Below, piece by piece: positions 18,751 through 27,413 of a DNA stretch of 64,000 nucleotides; position 1 is the first letter of the stretch; each line of letters begins with the position of its first letter. The notes below the pieces were generated by a model that was given only the letters and a program-made list of their open reading frames with translations, made no database searches and was not told where the DNA came from. The position numbers and the translations under genes were made by a program. The stretch is from Enhydrobacter sp. (lineage in GTDB: Bacteria; Pseudomonadota; Alphaproteobacteria; Reyranellales; Reyranellaceae), in the NCBI RefSeq assembly GCF_030246845.1, contig NZ_CP126889.1, positions 3,157,001 through 3,221,000 of the forward strand. The letters are read 5' to 3'.

Positions 18751-20001
18751 ATGCGCGACGTCTATGTGGTCGGCGCCTATACGACCGCGTTCAAGAAGCA
18801 CCCCGGCATGAGCTTCGCCGACCTTGCGCGGGAGGCCTATCTGGGCACGCTGGCGGATGCCGGCATGAAGACCGGGGCCGACATCGAGGCGGGCTGGCTG
18901 GGCAATTGCGGCATGGGCTTCTGGGGCCAGAACTCGATCCGCGCCCAGGCGCTGTTCCAGCCGCTGGTCGAGGAAGGGCTGTTTCCCGAGCGCGTGCCCA
19001 TGTTCAACGTCGAGAATGCCTGCGCCACCGCCTCGACCGCCTTCATGGGGGCATGGAAGGACGTGCTGGCGGGCACGCACGAGCTCTCCTTCTGCATCGG
19101 CATCGAAAAACTCTTCAGTCCCGAAGCGCCGGAGCGCACCGCCAGTCTCTTCAACCAGGGCTACATCACGGACCAGCATGACCGTCTGGTGGCGGAGATG
19201 AACCGCGTGGGCGAGATGGTCGGCGCCAGGTTCGAGCCGGGCGATGACCGCACCATCTTCATGGACACTTATGCCATGCAGGCCAAGTGGCACATGTGGA
19301 AGTACGGCACGACCCAGGAACAGATCGCGATCGGTGCGGCCAAGAACCACAACTACGGTTCCCTGAACGAGAAGGCGCAGTACCGCTTCCAGATGACGCC
19401 GCAGTCGGTGCTGGAGGACCGGCCGGTTTCCTATCCACTGACCCGCGCCATGTGCGCACCGATCGGCGATGGCGCCGCGGCGGCGCTGCTCTGCTCGAAG
19501 GAATATCTCGAGAAGCTGCCGAAAAGGGTGCGCGAACGCGCCGTCAGGATCGCCGGTGTGGGCTTCTCCGGCGGTATGTATCGCGAGCTCGACAAGCCCG
19601 GCCTCACACGCGCGGCCGCCGACAAGGCTTACAGAATGGCCAGCCTTGGCCCGCAGGACATCGACGTGGCCGAGGTGCACGACGCCACGAGCTTCTGCGA
19701 GATCTATCAGTGCGAGATGCTGCGCTTCTGCCCCGAAGGCGAGGGCGGCAAGTTCGTGGAATCTGGCGCCACCGGGCCCGGCGGCAGGCTGCCCGTGAAT
19801 ACTTCGGGCGGCCTCGTCTCCAAGGGGCATCCGGTCGGTGCCACCGGTCTTTCCATGCTGGCCGAGCTGGCGACCCAGCTTCGCGGCGAGGCCGGTCAGC
19901 GCCAGGTCAAGGGTGCAGAAGTCGCGCTGGCCGAAAACGGCGGCGGCGTCATCGGCATGGAAGAGGCGGTTGCATCGGTCGTGATCCTGCAGCGCGTTTG
20001 A
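18751..20001 (+). CDS. SCP-x-type thiolase / acyl-CoA acetyltransferase
   Basis: A 416-residue thiolase-fold protein. The acyl-accepting Cys is C91 in VENACATAS, and the second catalytic element is H360 in SKGHPVGATG. The C-terminal LAENGGGVIG region matches the SCP-x/lipid-transfer branch, which cleaves branched or sterol-like 3-ketoacyl-CoAs, rather than the classic two-Cys thiolase. AAGGAG precedes the ATG. Downstream lie an SDR dehydrogenase and two hydratases, together resembling a beta-oxidation-like set; the substrate is unknown. Confidence 0.87.
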   Translation: MRDVYVVGAYTTAFKKHPGMSFADLAREAYLGTLADAGMKTGADIEAGWLGNCGMGFWGQNSIRAQALFQPLVEEGLFPERVPMFNVENACATASTAFMGAWKDVLAGTHELSFCIGIEKLFSPEAPERTASLFNQGYITDQHDRLVAEMNRVGEMVGARFEPGDDRTIFMDTYAMQAKWHMWKYGTTQEQIAIGAAKNHNYGSLNEKAQYRFQMTPQSVLEDRPVSYPLTRAMCAPIGDGAAAALLCSKEYLEKLPKRVRERAVRIAGVGFSGGMYRELDKPGLTRAAADKAYRMASLGPQDIDVAEVHDATSFCEIYQCEMLRFCPEGEGGKFVESGATGPGGRLPVNTSGGLVSKGHPVGATGLSMLAELATQLRGEAGQRQVKGAEVALAENGGGVIGMEEAVASVVILQRV

Positions 20002-20118
20002 GGTCGGCGTTCGTTCAGGGTTGAAACAGCCGCGGGGCACCCAACATGGTGCTCCACGCCGGTGATGGTCTTATAAGCTCTCCCGGACTACCTGGATGTC
20101 GTAGGGAGATTGAGAACC

Positions 20119-21012
20119 ATGACCATCCGCTTCGACAATCGCGTCGCCATCGTCACCGGCGCCGGCAATGGCCTCGGCCGTGCGCATGCACTCCTGCTGG
20201 CGAGTCGCGGCGCCAAGGTGGTGGTGAACGATCCGGGCGGCGCGGTCGACGGAAAGGGCGGCAGCCACGCCGCGGCGGACAAGGCCGTCGACGAGATCAG
20301 GAAGGCGGGCGGCCAGGCCGTCGCCAACTACGATTCGGTCGCCGATGCCAAGAGCGCGGCCAACATCGTCAGGACGGCCGTCGACTCTTTCGGAACTGTC
20401 GACATCGTCGTAAACAATGCCGGCGTCCTGCGCGACAAGACCTTCCACAACATGACGGTCGAGGATTTCGACTTCGTCGTGAAGGTGCATTTTCTCGGCA
20501 CCGCCTACGTCACGCATGCGGCCTGGCCGATCCTGCGCGCCAAGGCCTATGGCCGCGTGGTCGTGACCTCGTCGAATTCCGGCATCTACGGCAATTTCGG
20601 CCAGTCGAACTATGGCGGCGCCAAGCTCGCCGTGGTGGGCTTCATGAACGCGCTGCGCCTCGAGGGCCAGAAATACAACATCATGGTCAACGCGCTGGCG
20701 CCCGTGGCCGGCACGCGCATGACCGAGAGCCTGATGACGCCCGAAGTGCTGGAGAAGCTCAAGCCCGAGTACGTGTCACCGATGGTCGCCTATCTCTGCA
20801 GCGAGCAATGCCAGCGCACCGGCGAGATCTGGAGTGCGGGCGCGGGCTACTTCGCCCGCATCGAATATCGCGAGGCGCCCGGCGTTCGCATCCGGGGTCG
20901 GGCACCGACCATCGAGGACGTGGAAGGCAATATCGACAAGATCGCCGACCTCGCGACGAACAAGGTCTACCGGACCTCGTCGGAGGAGGTGCAGGCGGTG
21001 GTGGGTGCCTGA
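20119..21012 (+). CDS. SDR dehydrogenase, MFE-2/17beta-HSD4-like
   Basis: A 297-residue short-chain dehydrogenase. The NAD-binding motif is TGAGNGLGRAHA (near residue 14) and the catalytic set is Ser in SSNSGIYG plus Y-x3-K in NYGGAK. The VVVNDPGG segment and length fit the (3R)-hydroxyacyl-CoA dehydrogenase domain of multifunctional enzyme 2. I use ATG 20119, 10 bases after AGGGAG, not the TTG at 20110 that sits almost on the ribosome site. It overlaps the cyclase gene by 8 bases. A TATAAG at 20072-20077 may be a -10 element. Confidence 0.88.
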   Translation: MTIRFDNRVAIVTGAGNGLGRAHALLLASRGAKVVVNDPGGAVDGKGGSHAAADKAVDEIRKAGGQAVANYDSVADAKSAANIVRTAVDSFGTVDIVVNNAGVLRDKTFHNMTVEDFDFVVKVHFLGTAYVTHAAWPILRAKAYGRVVVTSSNSGIYGNFGQSNYGGAKLAVVGFMNALRLEGQKYNIMVNALAPVAGTRMTESLMTPEVLEKLKPEYVSPMVAYLCSEQCQRTGEIWSAGAGYFARIEYREAPGVRIRGRAPTIEDVEGNIDKIADLATNKVYRTSSEEVQAVVGA

Positions 21013-22195
21013 TTCGGCGCCCGCCGCGGCGCTCGACTGGCGGGTCGAGCCGGTCATCGACTGGCTCGCGCGCGAAGGGCGCCTGATCGCCGACCCGGCC
21101 AAGCTCGTCGGGGAGACCGCCAACCGGCTGGTGGCGGCGGGTGCACCGCTCGCCCGCTTCACGATCGGCCTGCAGGCCATCCATCCGCAGTGGCGCACGA
21201 TGGGCATCCAGTGGCGGCGCGGCGGCCAGGTGGAGCAGGCAAGCCGGCCGCACGGCATCGAGCAGTCGCCATCCTATATTGGCAGCCCGATCCAGGAGCT
21301 CGCCGAGACGCGCCAGCCGGTGCGCTATCGGCTCGACAGGCTTTCGGCCGAGAACCATGCGGTGCTGCACGAGCTTGCCGCCATGGGCGGCACCGACTAC
21401 TACGCCGCGCCCATGCGGGTCGCCTATGGACGGCCGCCGGCCGTCACCTTCATGACCGATCGGCCGAGCGGCTTCACCGACGGCGACATCGTCAAGTTCC
21501 ATCATCTGATGGACTACATGGCGCCGATCGTCGAAAGCCGTATCAACCAGCGCCTGTCGACGACGCTCCTCGACACCTATCTCGGCCGCATCGTCGGCGA
21601 GCAGATCATGAGCGGGCTGATCAAGCGCGGCGATGGGCACGAGATCAACGCCGTCCTGTGGTTCTCCGACCTGCGCGACTTCACCGGCCTCAACGAGCGC
21701 ATGGCGCCGGCCGATCTCCTCGAGCTTCTGAACAACTACCTCCAGCTCGTGGGCAACGCTTTGACCTCGCACGGCGGCGAGATCCTGAAGTTCATCGGCG
21801 ACGGCGTGATGGCCTATTTCCCGGCCGAGGATGCACTCTTCCTGCCTATGGTGACGGCCAATGCGCTGGCGGCGGCGCGCCAGTTGATCGACGAGGTCGC
21901 GGCGGCGAACGAGGCGCGCGCGACCGGCGGCCACGATCCGGTGCGGTTCGGCATCGGCTTGCATATCGGTCCGGTGACCTTCGGCAATGTCGGGACGGAG
22001 GACCGGCTCGACTTCACGGTCATCGGCCCTGCCGTCAATCGCGCCGCAAGGCTGGAGAGCCTGACCAAGGAGCTGGGCGTCCCGGTGCTTGCTTCGGCGG
22101 AGTTCAAGGACGCCACGGCGCAGCCCTTGGTCTCGATGGGCCGCCATACGCTTCGCGGGGTGCCGGAACCTGTCGAGGTGTTCACCCTGCCGTAA
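21005..22195 (+). CDS. Class III adenylate cyclase
   Basis: A 396-residue cytoplasmic nucleotide cyclase. The N-terminal ~190 residues are a domain of unknown function without membrane helices. The catalytic domain begins near 205: metal-binding D222 in FSDLRDFT and D266 in KFIGDGVMA, the K262/D336 pair expected for ATP, and N345 and R349 in VIGPAVNRAARL as transition-state residues. All key positions are present, so cAMP formation is likely. The GTG start at 21005 shares GTGCCTGA with the SDR stop, giving translational coupling to a metabolic gene. Confidence 0.88.
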   Translation: MPDSAPAAALDWRVEPVIDWLAREGRLIADPAKLVGETANRLVAAGAPLARFTIGLQAIHPQWRTMGIQWRRGGQVEQASRPHGIEQSPSYIGSPIQELAETRQPVRYRLDRLSAENHAVLHELAAMGGTDYYAAPMRVAYGRPPAVTFMTDRPSGFTDGDIVKFHHLMDYMAPIVESRINQRLSTTLLDTYLGRIVGEQIMSGLIKRGDGHEINAVLWFSDLRDFTGLNERMAPADLLELLNNYLQLVGNALTSHGGEILKFIGDGVMAYFPAEDALFLPMVTANALAAARQLIDEVAAANEARATGGHDPVRFGIGLHIGPVTFGNVGTEDRLDFTVIGPAVNRAARLESLTKELGVPVLASAEFKDATAQPLVSMGRHTLRGVPEPVEVFTLP

Positions 22196-22220
22196 ATCCC
22201 GGCGGCCAGGCTTCCGCGGG

Positions 22221-22667
22221 TCAGACCAGGCCTTTCCAGCCCTCGACCCAGGCCAGTGCTTCCTCGTCGGGCAGCGGCTGGCTCGACGCGTCGACCTCGA
22301 GCCGGTCGCCGATCTTCGTGGCGCCACAGCGCTCGAGCACCTGGTCGACCTTCTTGCCGCCGCCGCAGAACGTGTCCTGATAGGTCATATCGCCGAGCGC
22401 GATTACGCCATAGCGGTGGCCGGAAAGATCGGGCCGTTCGCGTTCCAGCGTCTCGGCCAGCGGCAGGATGTTGGTCGGGATGTCGCCCGAGCCGTGCGTG
22501 GCGCAAACCACCAGCAGGACGTCGTGAGCCTGCAGATCGGCGGCCGAGGCAGCCTGATCGCTGACATCGACCGCATGTCCCGAGGTTTCGAGAACGGGCT
22601 TCAGGGCGTCCGCGACCATCTGGGCGTTGCCCGACTCGGTGCCGACCAGGATCAGGATCGAGGACAT
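22221..22667 (-). CDS. Flavodoxin domain protein (MioC-like)
   Basis: A 148-residue single-domain flavodoxin. The FMN phosphate loop is LVGTESGNAQ at about residues 6-15, and VVCATHGSGDIPTN and ALGDMTYQDTFCGGGKKVD supply the isoalloxazine loops. It resembles the flavodoxin domain of sulfite and cytochrome P450 reductases and MioC, so it probably shuttles electrons; the partner is unknown. I begin at ATG 22667; the frame stays open upstream but that part is divergent intergenic sequence. It converges on the cyclase gene. Confidence 0.85.
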   Translation of the reverse strand: MSSILILVGTESGNAQMVADALKPVLETSGHAVDVSDQAASAADLQAHDVLLVVCATHGSGDIPTNILPLAETLERERPDLSGHRYGVIALGDMTYQDTFCGGGKKVDQVLERCGATKIGDRLEVDASSQPLPDEEALAWVEGWKGLV

Positions 22668-22747
22668 TTTGTCCGGGATACGGGAGCGGGTGTCGCTCTG
22701 CGACGCGACCGGTTGGCGCGGGCCGGTGCGCATGCCAGTCTGTGGCC

Positions 22748-23560
22748 ATGGGAGACACGACCAAGGAAACGCCCCTGCAAGCCGTGCTGGAGAGCGGGGT
22801 GCTGACACTGACCCTCAACCGTCCCGAGCGGCTGAACGCGATGAGCCAGGAGCTGATCGGCATGATCATCGAGCAGCTCGATCGGGCGCTGGCGGAATCG
22901 GAGGTCCGGACCGTCCTCATCACGGGCACCGGCCGCGGTTTCTGCGCCGGCGCGGATCTCGCGGGCACCGGCACCGGCACAGCGACCGGGGCCGATGGCA
23001 GGCCCGATCTCGGTGTGGTCATCGAGCGGCTCTACAATCCCATGATCCGCGCCATTCGCAACCTGCCCAAGCCGGTCGTCGCCGCGGTCAATGGCGTGGC
23101 GGCGGGCGGCGGTGCCAACCTGGCGCTGGCCTGCGATATCGTGCTGGCGGCGCGCTCGGCCCGCTTCGACCAGGCCTTCGTGCGCATTGCGCTGCTTCCG
23201 GATCTCGGCGGCACCTGGTTCCTGCCGCATGCCGTGGGTGATGCCCGTGCCCGTGCGCTCGCCATGCTGGGGACGTCCGTGCCAGCGGAGGACGCCGCAC
23301 GCATGGGCATGATCTGGCAGGTCGTCGACGAGTCGAAGCTGATGGCCGAGGCGACCGCGCTCGCGCGCCGGCTCGCGTCCGGCCCGACGCTCTCCTATGC
23401 CGCGATCAAGCGGGCCATCAACGCGGCCGCGACCAACACGCTCGACCAGCAGCTCGACCTGGAACGCGACAGCCAGCGGGCGCTGGGGCAGAGCGCCGAT
23501 TTCAGGGAGGGGGTCGCGGCATTCCTGGCCAAGCGGCCGGCACAGTTCACGGGACGGTAG
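22748..23560 (+). CDS. Enoyl-CoA hydratase/isomerase, PaaG type (paralog 1)
   Basis: A 270-residue crotonase-fold protein. The oxyanion hole segments are GRGFCAGADLAG and NGVAAGGGANLALACD. LLPDLGGTWFLP has Asp where classical hydratases use the second catalytic Glu, as in PaaG-like isomerases acting on ring or branched enoyl-CoAs. The ATG at 22748 follows a GTG at 22742 in frame; neither has a good ribosome site. One base separates it from a closely related second copy, so the pair arose by tandem duplication. Confidence 0.88.
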   Translation: MGDTTKETPLQAVLESGVLTLTLNRPERLNAMSQELIGMIIEQLDRALAESEVRTVLITGTGRGFCAGADLAGTGTGTATGADGRPDLGVVIERLYNPMIRAIRNLPKPVVAAVNGVAAGGGANLALACDIVLAARSARFDQAFVRIALLPDLGGTWFLPHAVGDARARALAMLGTSVPAEDAARMGMIWQVVDESKLMAEATALARRLASGPTLSYAAIKRAINAAATNTLDQQLDLERDSQRALGQSADFREGVAAFLAKRPAQFTGR

Positions 23561-23561
23561 G

Positions 23562-24350
23562 ATGATGTACCAGAAGATCGAACTGGCGATGGCCGACGGG
23601 CTGGCGACGCTGACGCTCAACGCGCCCGACAAGCTGAATGCGGTCTCGCGCAAGATGGTTGCTGAGCTCAAGGAGTGCTGGGAGGGGCTTGCCGGCGACA
23701 GCTCCGTGCGGGCGGTGCTGCTGACCGGGGCGGGTCGCGGCTTCTGCGCCGGCGCCGATCTCGCCGATCCGGATCGCGATACGAGCGCCACCGCCGACTC
23801 GGGCGCGGCGCTCGACAAGTTCTTCAATCCGGTGATCCGCACCATGCGGACGATGCCCAAGCCCATCGTTGCCGCCGTGAACGGGGTGGCGGCCGGCGTG
23901 GGCATGAGCTTCGTCATGGCCGCTGACATCGCCGTCGCGGCCAAATCGGCCTCGTTCCTGCAGGCCTTCGCGCGCATCGGACTGCTGCCCGACGGTGGCA
24001 GCACATGGTTCCTGCCACGACTGGTGGGCGACGCCCGTGCCCGCGCTCTTGCCATGCTGGCACCGCAAATCGCCGCCGATCAGGCCAAGCAGTGGGGGCT
24101 GGTCTGGGAGGTGGTCGAGGATGGCGAGCTGATGAAGACCGCGACCGAGCTGGCGCGCCGGCTGGCGGACGGGCCGACGCAGTCGCTTGCCCGCATCAAG
24201 GAGGCGATGAACCGCGCTTCGACGAGCACGCTCACGGCGCAACTCGACGTCGAACGCGACTTTCAGCGCGAGCTCGGCAAGAGTGCCGACTTCAAGGAGG
24301 GCGTCGCGGCCTTCCTCGCCAAGCGCAAGCCCGCGTTCAAGGGAAAGTAA
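23562..24350 (+). CDS. Enoyl-CoA hydratase/isomerase, PaaG type (paralog 2)
   Basis: A 262-residue crotonase-fold protein, a diverged tandem paralog of its upstream neighbour. It keeps GRGFCAGADLAD and NGVAAGVGMSFVMAAD, and LLPDGGSTWFLPRLVGDARA retains the PaaG-type Asp. The start ATGATG at 23562 immediately follows the previous stop codon. Likely an isomerase or hydratase on a CoA thioester; the different oxyanion and pocket residues between the copies suggest different substrates or a hetero-oligomer. Confidence 0.88.
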   Translation: MMYQKIELAMADGLATLTLNAPDKLNAVSRKMVAELKECWEGLAGDSSVRAVLLTGAGRGFCAGADLADPDRDTSATADSGAALDKFFNPVIRTMRTMPKPIVAAVNGVAAGVGMSFVMAADIAVAAKSASFLQAFARIGLLPDGGSTWFLPRLVGDARARALAMLAPQIAADQAKQWGLVWEVVEDGELMKTATELARRLADGPTQSLARIKEAMNRASTSTLTAQLDVERDFQRELGKSADFKEGVAAFLAKRKPAFKGK

Positions 24351-24361
24351 GAGGAGCATCG

Positions 24362-25291
24362 ATGACGCCGCACAAGGAAATCACTTCCGGTCTCAGGTTT
24401 CCGGAAGGGCCGATCGCCATGCCCGACGGTTCGGTGATTCTGGTGGAGATCGCGCGCGAAACGCTGACTCGCGTCATGCCCGACGGCAAGCAGCATGTGG
24501 TCGCCAAGCTCGGCGGTGGCCCCAACGGCGCGGCGATGGGGCCGAACGGCAAGATCTATGTCTGCAACAACGGCGGCTTCAACTGGATCCAGCGTCCGGA
24601 CGGCCGGATGTTTCCCGGCACGCAGCCGGCCAGCTACAAGGGCGGCTCGATCCAGGTCGTGGATCCGGAGACGGGCAAGGTCGAGACGCTGTACGACTCC
24701 TGCGACGGCCGCCGTCTCAACGGGCCGAACGATCTGGTGTTCGACAAGGAGGGTGGCTTCTGGTTTACCGATCTCGGCAAGACGCGCGAGCGCGACAGCG
24801 ATCGCGGCGCGGTCTACTACGCCAAGGCCGATGGCTCGAAGATCGAGGAAAAGGTTTTTCCCCTCGAGCGACCGAACGGCTGCGGCCTCTCGCCCGACGA
24901 GAGGACACTCTATGTCGTGGAGACGCCGACCGCGCGCTGCTGGGCGTTCGAGCTTTCCGGTCCCGGCACGATCAAGGACGCCAACGGGCCCTATCGTGGC
25001 GAGAAGGGCCGCGTGATCACGGGCCTCGGCGGCTATCAGATGTTCGATTCGCTGGCCGTCGATTCGGCGGGTCACATCTGCGTGGCAACCTTGATCACCG
25101 GCGCCGTGTCCGACATCTCGCCCGACGGCCAGTCGGTGACGCAATACAAGCTTCCGGATCCGATGGTCACCAACGTCTGCTTCGGCGGAAAGGAGCTGCG
25201 CACGGCCTATGCCACGCTTTCCATGACCGGCAGGCTCGTGAGCTTCGAATGGCCACGGCCAGGGCTGAAGCTGAATTATCTGAACAGATAG
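24362..25291 (+). CDS. SMP-30/gluconolactonase family protein
   Basis: A 309-residue six-bladed beta-propeller of the SMP-30/gluconolaconase/LRE family. Metal ligands expected from the family are present: Glu in GLRFPEGP (near residue 14), Asn in ERPNGCGLS, and Asp in DSLAVDSAG. It is probably a calcium- or zinc-dependent lactonase. GAGGAG lies just before the ATG at 24362, and the gene follows the two hydratases after 11 bases, so a ring-opening or lactone step in the same pathway is a reasonable inference. Confidence 0.87.
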   Translation: MTPHKEITSGLRFPEGPIAMPDGSVILVEIARETLTRVMPDGKQHVVAKLGGGPNGAAMGPNGKIYVCNNGGFNWIQRPDGRMFPGTQPASYKGGSIQVVDPETGKVETLYDSCDGRRLNGPNDLVFDKEGGFWFTDLGKTRERDSDRGAVYYAKADGSKIEEKVFPLERPNGCGLSPDERTLYVVETPTARCWAFELSGPGTIKDANGPYRGEKGRVITGLGGYQMFDSLAVDSAGHICVATLITGAVSDISPDGQSVTQYKLPDPMVTNVCFGGKELRTAYATLSMTGRLVSFEWPRPGLKLNYLNR

Positions 25292-25320
25292 CCATCCTGC
25301 CTTGACGGCAGCGGGCGCGT

Positions 25321-26718
25321 CTACATCCGCGCCGCCGCCCGCACCTCGCGGCTGGCGACGACGCGGCCGTTGGCGTAGGCGGCGTGGTTGGCGTCCACGT
25401 CGCCGAGCTTGTAGCGGTAGTTCACCATGATGCCGTAGGACTGCTTGAGCCCGTTGGCGCTGACGTCGGCCAGCCAGTTGATGCGCTCCACGATTGCGCC
25501 GTTGCCGAGGTGGAAGCGGGCCACGCGATCGATCGCGCGCCCCCGTTCATCCGTGCTGGTGAGGTAGCGCGCGGTGAACCGCGTCAGGATCGGCCGCAGC
25601 GCCTTGTCGATCGCCGGCACCTCCCACCAGACCGGTCTGTCGAGGAGCTCGCGCACCGCGGCAGCACCCCGGGTTGCATTGTTGGTGACCGGCACCAGGG
25701 ATGCGATCTCGGCGCTGGTCAGCGCGCTGTCGCCCTCGTTCTTCAGCCGGCCGTCGATATGCTGGCGCAAGGCGGGGACGGGGGAAAGCGTGGCAAAGTC
25801 CTTGATGTTAGGCAGCTCACGGGCCAGCTCCTCGGCGACGCGCTTGATCAGGAAGTTGCCGAAGCTGATTCCTGCCAGCCCCTGCTGGCAGTTGGAGATC
25901 GAATAGAAGATCGCGGTGTTGGCGTGCTCGGGATCGGACGTCTCCGCCCTGGCATCGAGCAGGCGCTGCACGCTGCCGGCCATGCCGTTCACCAGCGCCA
26001 CCTCGACGAAGATCAGCGGCTCGTCCGGCATGCGCGGATGAAAGAAGGCAAAGCAGCGCCGGTCCGAATCGAGCCGGTTCTTGAGGTCGCGCCAGGAGCG
26101 GATCGTGTGTACGGCCTCGTATGTGACGAGCTTCTCGAGGAGCGCCGCCGAGGAGCGCCAGTCGATGCGCACCAGATCGAGGAAGCCGACGTCGAACCAC
26201 GCAGCGAGCAGGGTCCGCAGATCCTCGCTCAGGGTGCGGGCGGCGGCGTCGGTCTTGCCGAGCGTCATCAGCTCGGCGCGCAGATCGACCACGAACTTGA
26301 CGCCCTGTGGCACACCCACGAACTCCCGCAGGAGGTGCACGGCCGGCGGTTCGAGCGCCCTGACCAGCGCACGCGGCGGCTCCTTGGAGGCGCGCCAGCG
26401 CTCGACCTGGGCGAGGGCCGCCTCGCGCGGCAGGCCGTAGTCGTGGGCAAGGGTCAGCAGAAACTTCCGCCTTCCGGCAGGCGAGAGCGACAGGTACGCC
26501 TCACCCAGCTCCGCGGCGCGGGCGCGTCGCGCAGGCTCGCCGCCCTTGCCCTCGAGGCAGGCATCGATGCGGCCCTTCAGTCGCGGCACGTCGTCGTCGG
26601 GCAGGTCGGGGCGAAGCGGCGCTCCCACCGCCTCGCGCGCGCCGCGGGCGGTTTCGATGAAGGCCTGGCGCAGGCGCTCGAGCGTGCGGTCGACGGTGCT
26701 GGAGAGGAGCAGTGCCAT
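25321..26718 (-). CDS. Malonyl-CoA decarboxylase
   Basis: A 465-residue malonyl-CoA decarboxylase, converting malonyl-CoA to acetyl-CoA and CO2. An N-terminal helical domain (about 1-120) precedes the catalytic acetyltransferase-like domain; diagnostic blocks are FYSISNCQQGLAGISFGNFLIK in pattern (encoded around 25855-25915), FHPRMPDEPLIFVEVAL, and RFHLGNGA with the catalytic His. Length fits the family. It is convergent with the SMP-30 gene, 29 bases away. Confidence 0.95.
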   Translation of the reverse strand: MALLLSSTVDRTLERLRQAFIETARGAREAVGAPLRPDLPDDDVPRLKGRIDACLEGKGGEPARRARAAELGEAYLSLSPAGRRKFLLTLAHDYGLPREAALAQVERWRASKEPPRALVRALEPPAVHLLREFVGVPQGVKFVVDLRAELMTLGKTDAAARTLSEDLRTLLAAWFDVGFLDLVRIDWRSSAALLEKLVTYEAVHTIRSWRDLKNRLDSDRRCFAFFHPRMPDEPLIFVEVALVNGMAGSVQRLLDARAETSDPEHANTAIFYSISNCQQGLAGISFGNFLIKRVAEELARELPNIKDFATLSPVPALRQHIDGRLKNEGDSALTSAEIASLVPVTNNATRGAAAVRELLDRPVWWEVPAIDKALRPILTRFTARYLTSTDERGRAIDRVARFHLGNGAIVERINWLADVSANGLKQSYGIMVNYRYKLGDVDANHAAYANGRVVASREVRAAARM

Positions 26719-26774
26719 GCGGCCGATTATGTCATGCTCGACGTGTCACTCCAGTGGCGTCCATGAACGCTTCT

Positions 26775-27413
26775 TCACACCGGCGGGAGGTCGAGCGTTT
26801 GCCACAAGTACCAACAGGCGACGGTGCGGTAGGGTCGCCACTTCTCGCCATGTCTTTCGAGTGTCCGAGGCGAAGGCAGGGCGCGCTTGCGGAAGGCGAT
26901 GGCATAGGCCCTGCGCAAACTGTAGTCCTCGAGCGGCAGGATATCGGGCCGTCCCAGGCGGAACATCAGGAACATCTGCGCGCTCCAGCGACCGATGCCG
27001 CGCACCTCGATCAGTCGATCGATCAGAGCGGCATCGTCCATCGTGCGTGCCTCCTCGAGCAAGGGCAGTTCGTCGTCCTGGACACGGCGGGCGAGGTCCT
27101 GCAGCGCCAGGACCTTGGCAGCCGAGAGACCCGCGGCGCGTAACGTGTCCGGCGGGGCGCGCAGAACGTCCTGCGGCGTGAAGCCGTTGCTGCTGCAGGG
27201 AAACAGCGCTTCGACGCGGCCGTAGATGGTGGCGGCGGCCTTTGTGGAAAGCTGCTGGTAGACGATCGCCTCGGCGAGCGCGGTGAACAGGCTGCAGGAG
27301 GATTTGAGCGCCATGGCGAACGGTCCCACGCGCGCCATGACCTCGGCCAGGGCGGGATCGGCGGTCCTCAAATGCCGAACGGCCTTGCGGTGGTCGAAGT
27401 CGAAGTCAGCCAT
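26775..27413 (-). CDS. alkA: DNA-3-methyladenine glycosylase II (AlkA-like)
   Basis: A 212-residue helix-hairpin-helix glycosylase excising alkylated purines. The HhH is IEVRGIGRWSAQMFLMF, followed by the catalytic Asp in LPLEDYSLRRAYA. It lacks the N-terminal AlkA domain of E. coli, like many compact bacterial forms. I use ATG 27413; the longer frame runs antisense-like into ogt. The ATG shares ATGGCTGA with the stop of ogt, so the two alkylation-repair genes are coupled. Confidence 0.92.
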   Translation of the reverse strand: MADFDFDHRKAVRHLRTADPALAEVMARVGPFAMALKSSCSLFTALAEAIVYQQLSTKAAATIYGRVEALFPCSSNGFTPQDVLRAPPDTLRAAGLSAAKVLALQDLARRVQDDELPLLEEARTMDDAALIDRLIEVRGIGRWSAQMFLMFRLGRPDILPLEDYSLRRAYAIAFRKRALPSPRTLERHGEKWRPYRTVACWYLWQTLDLPPV

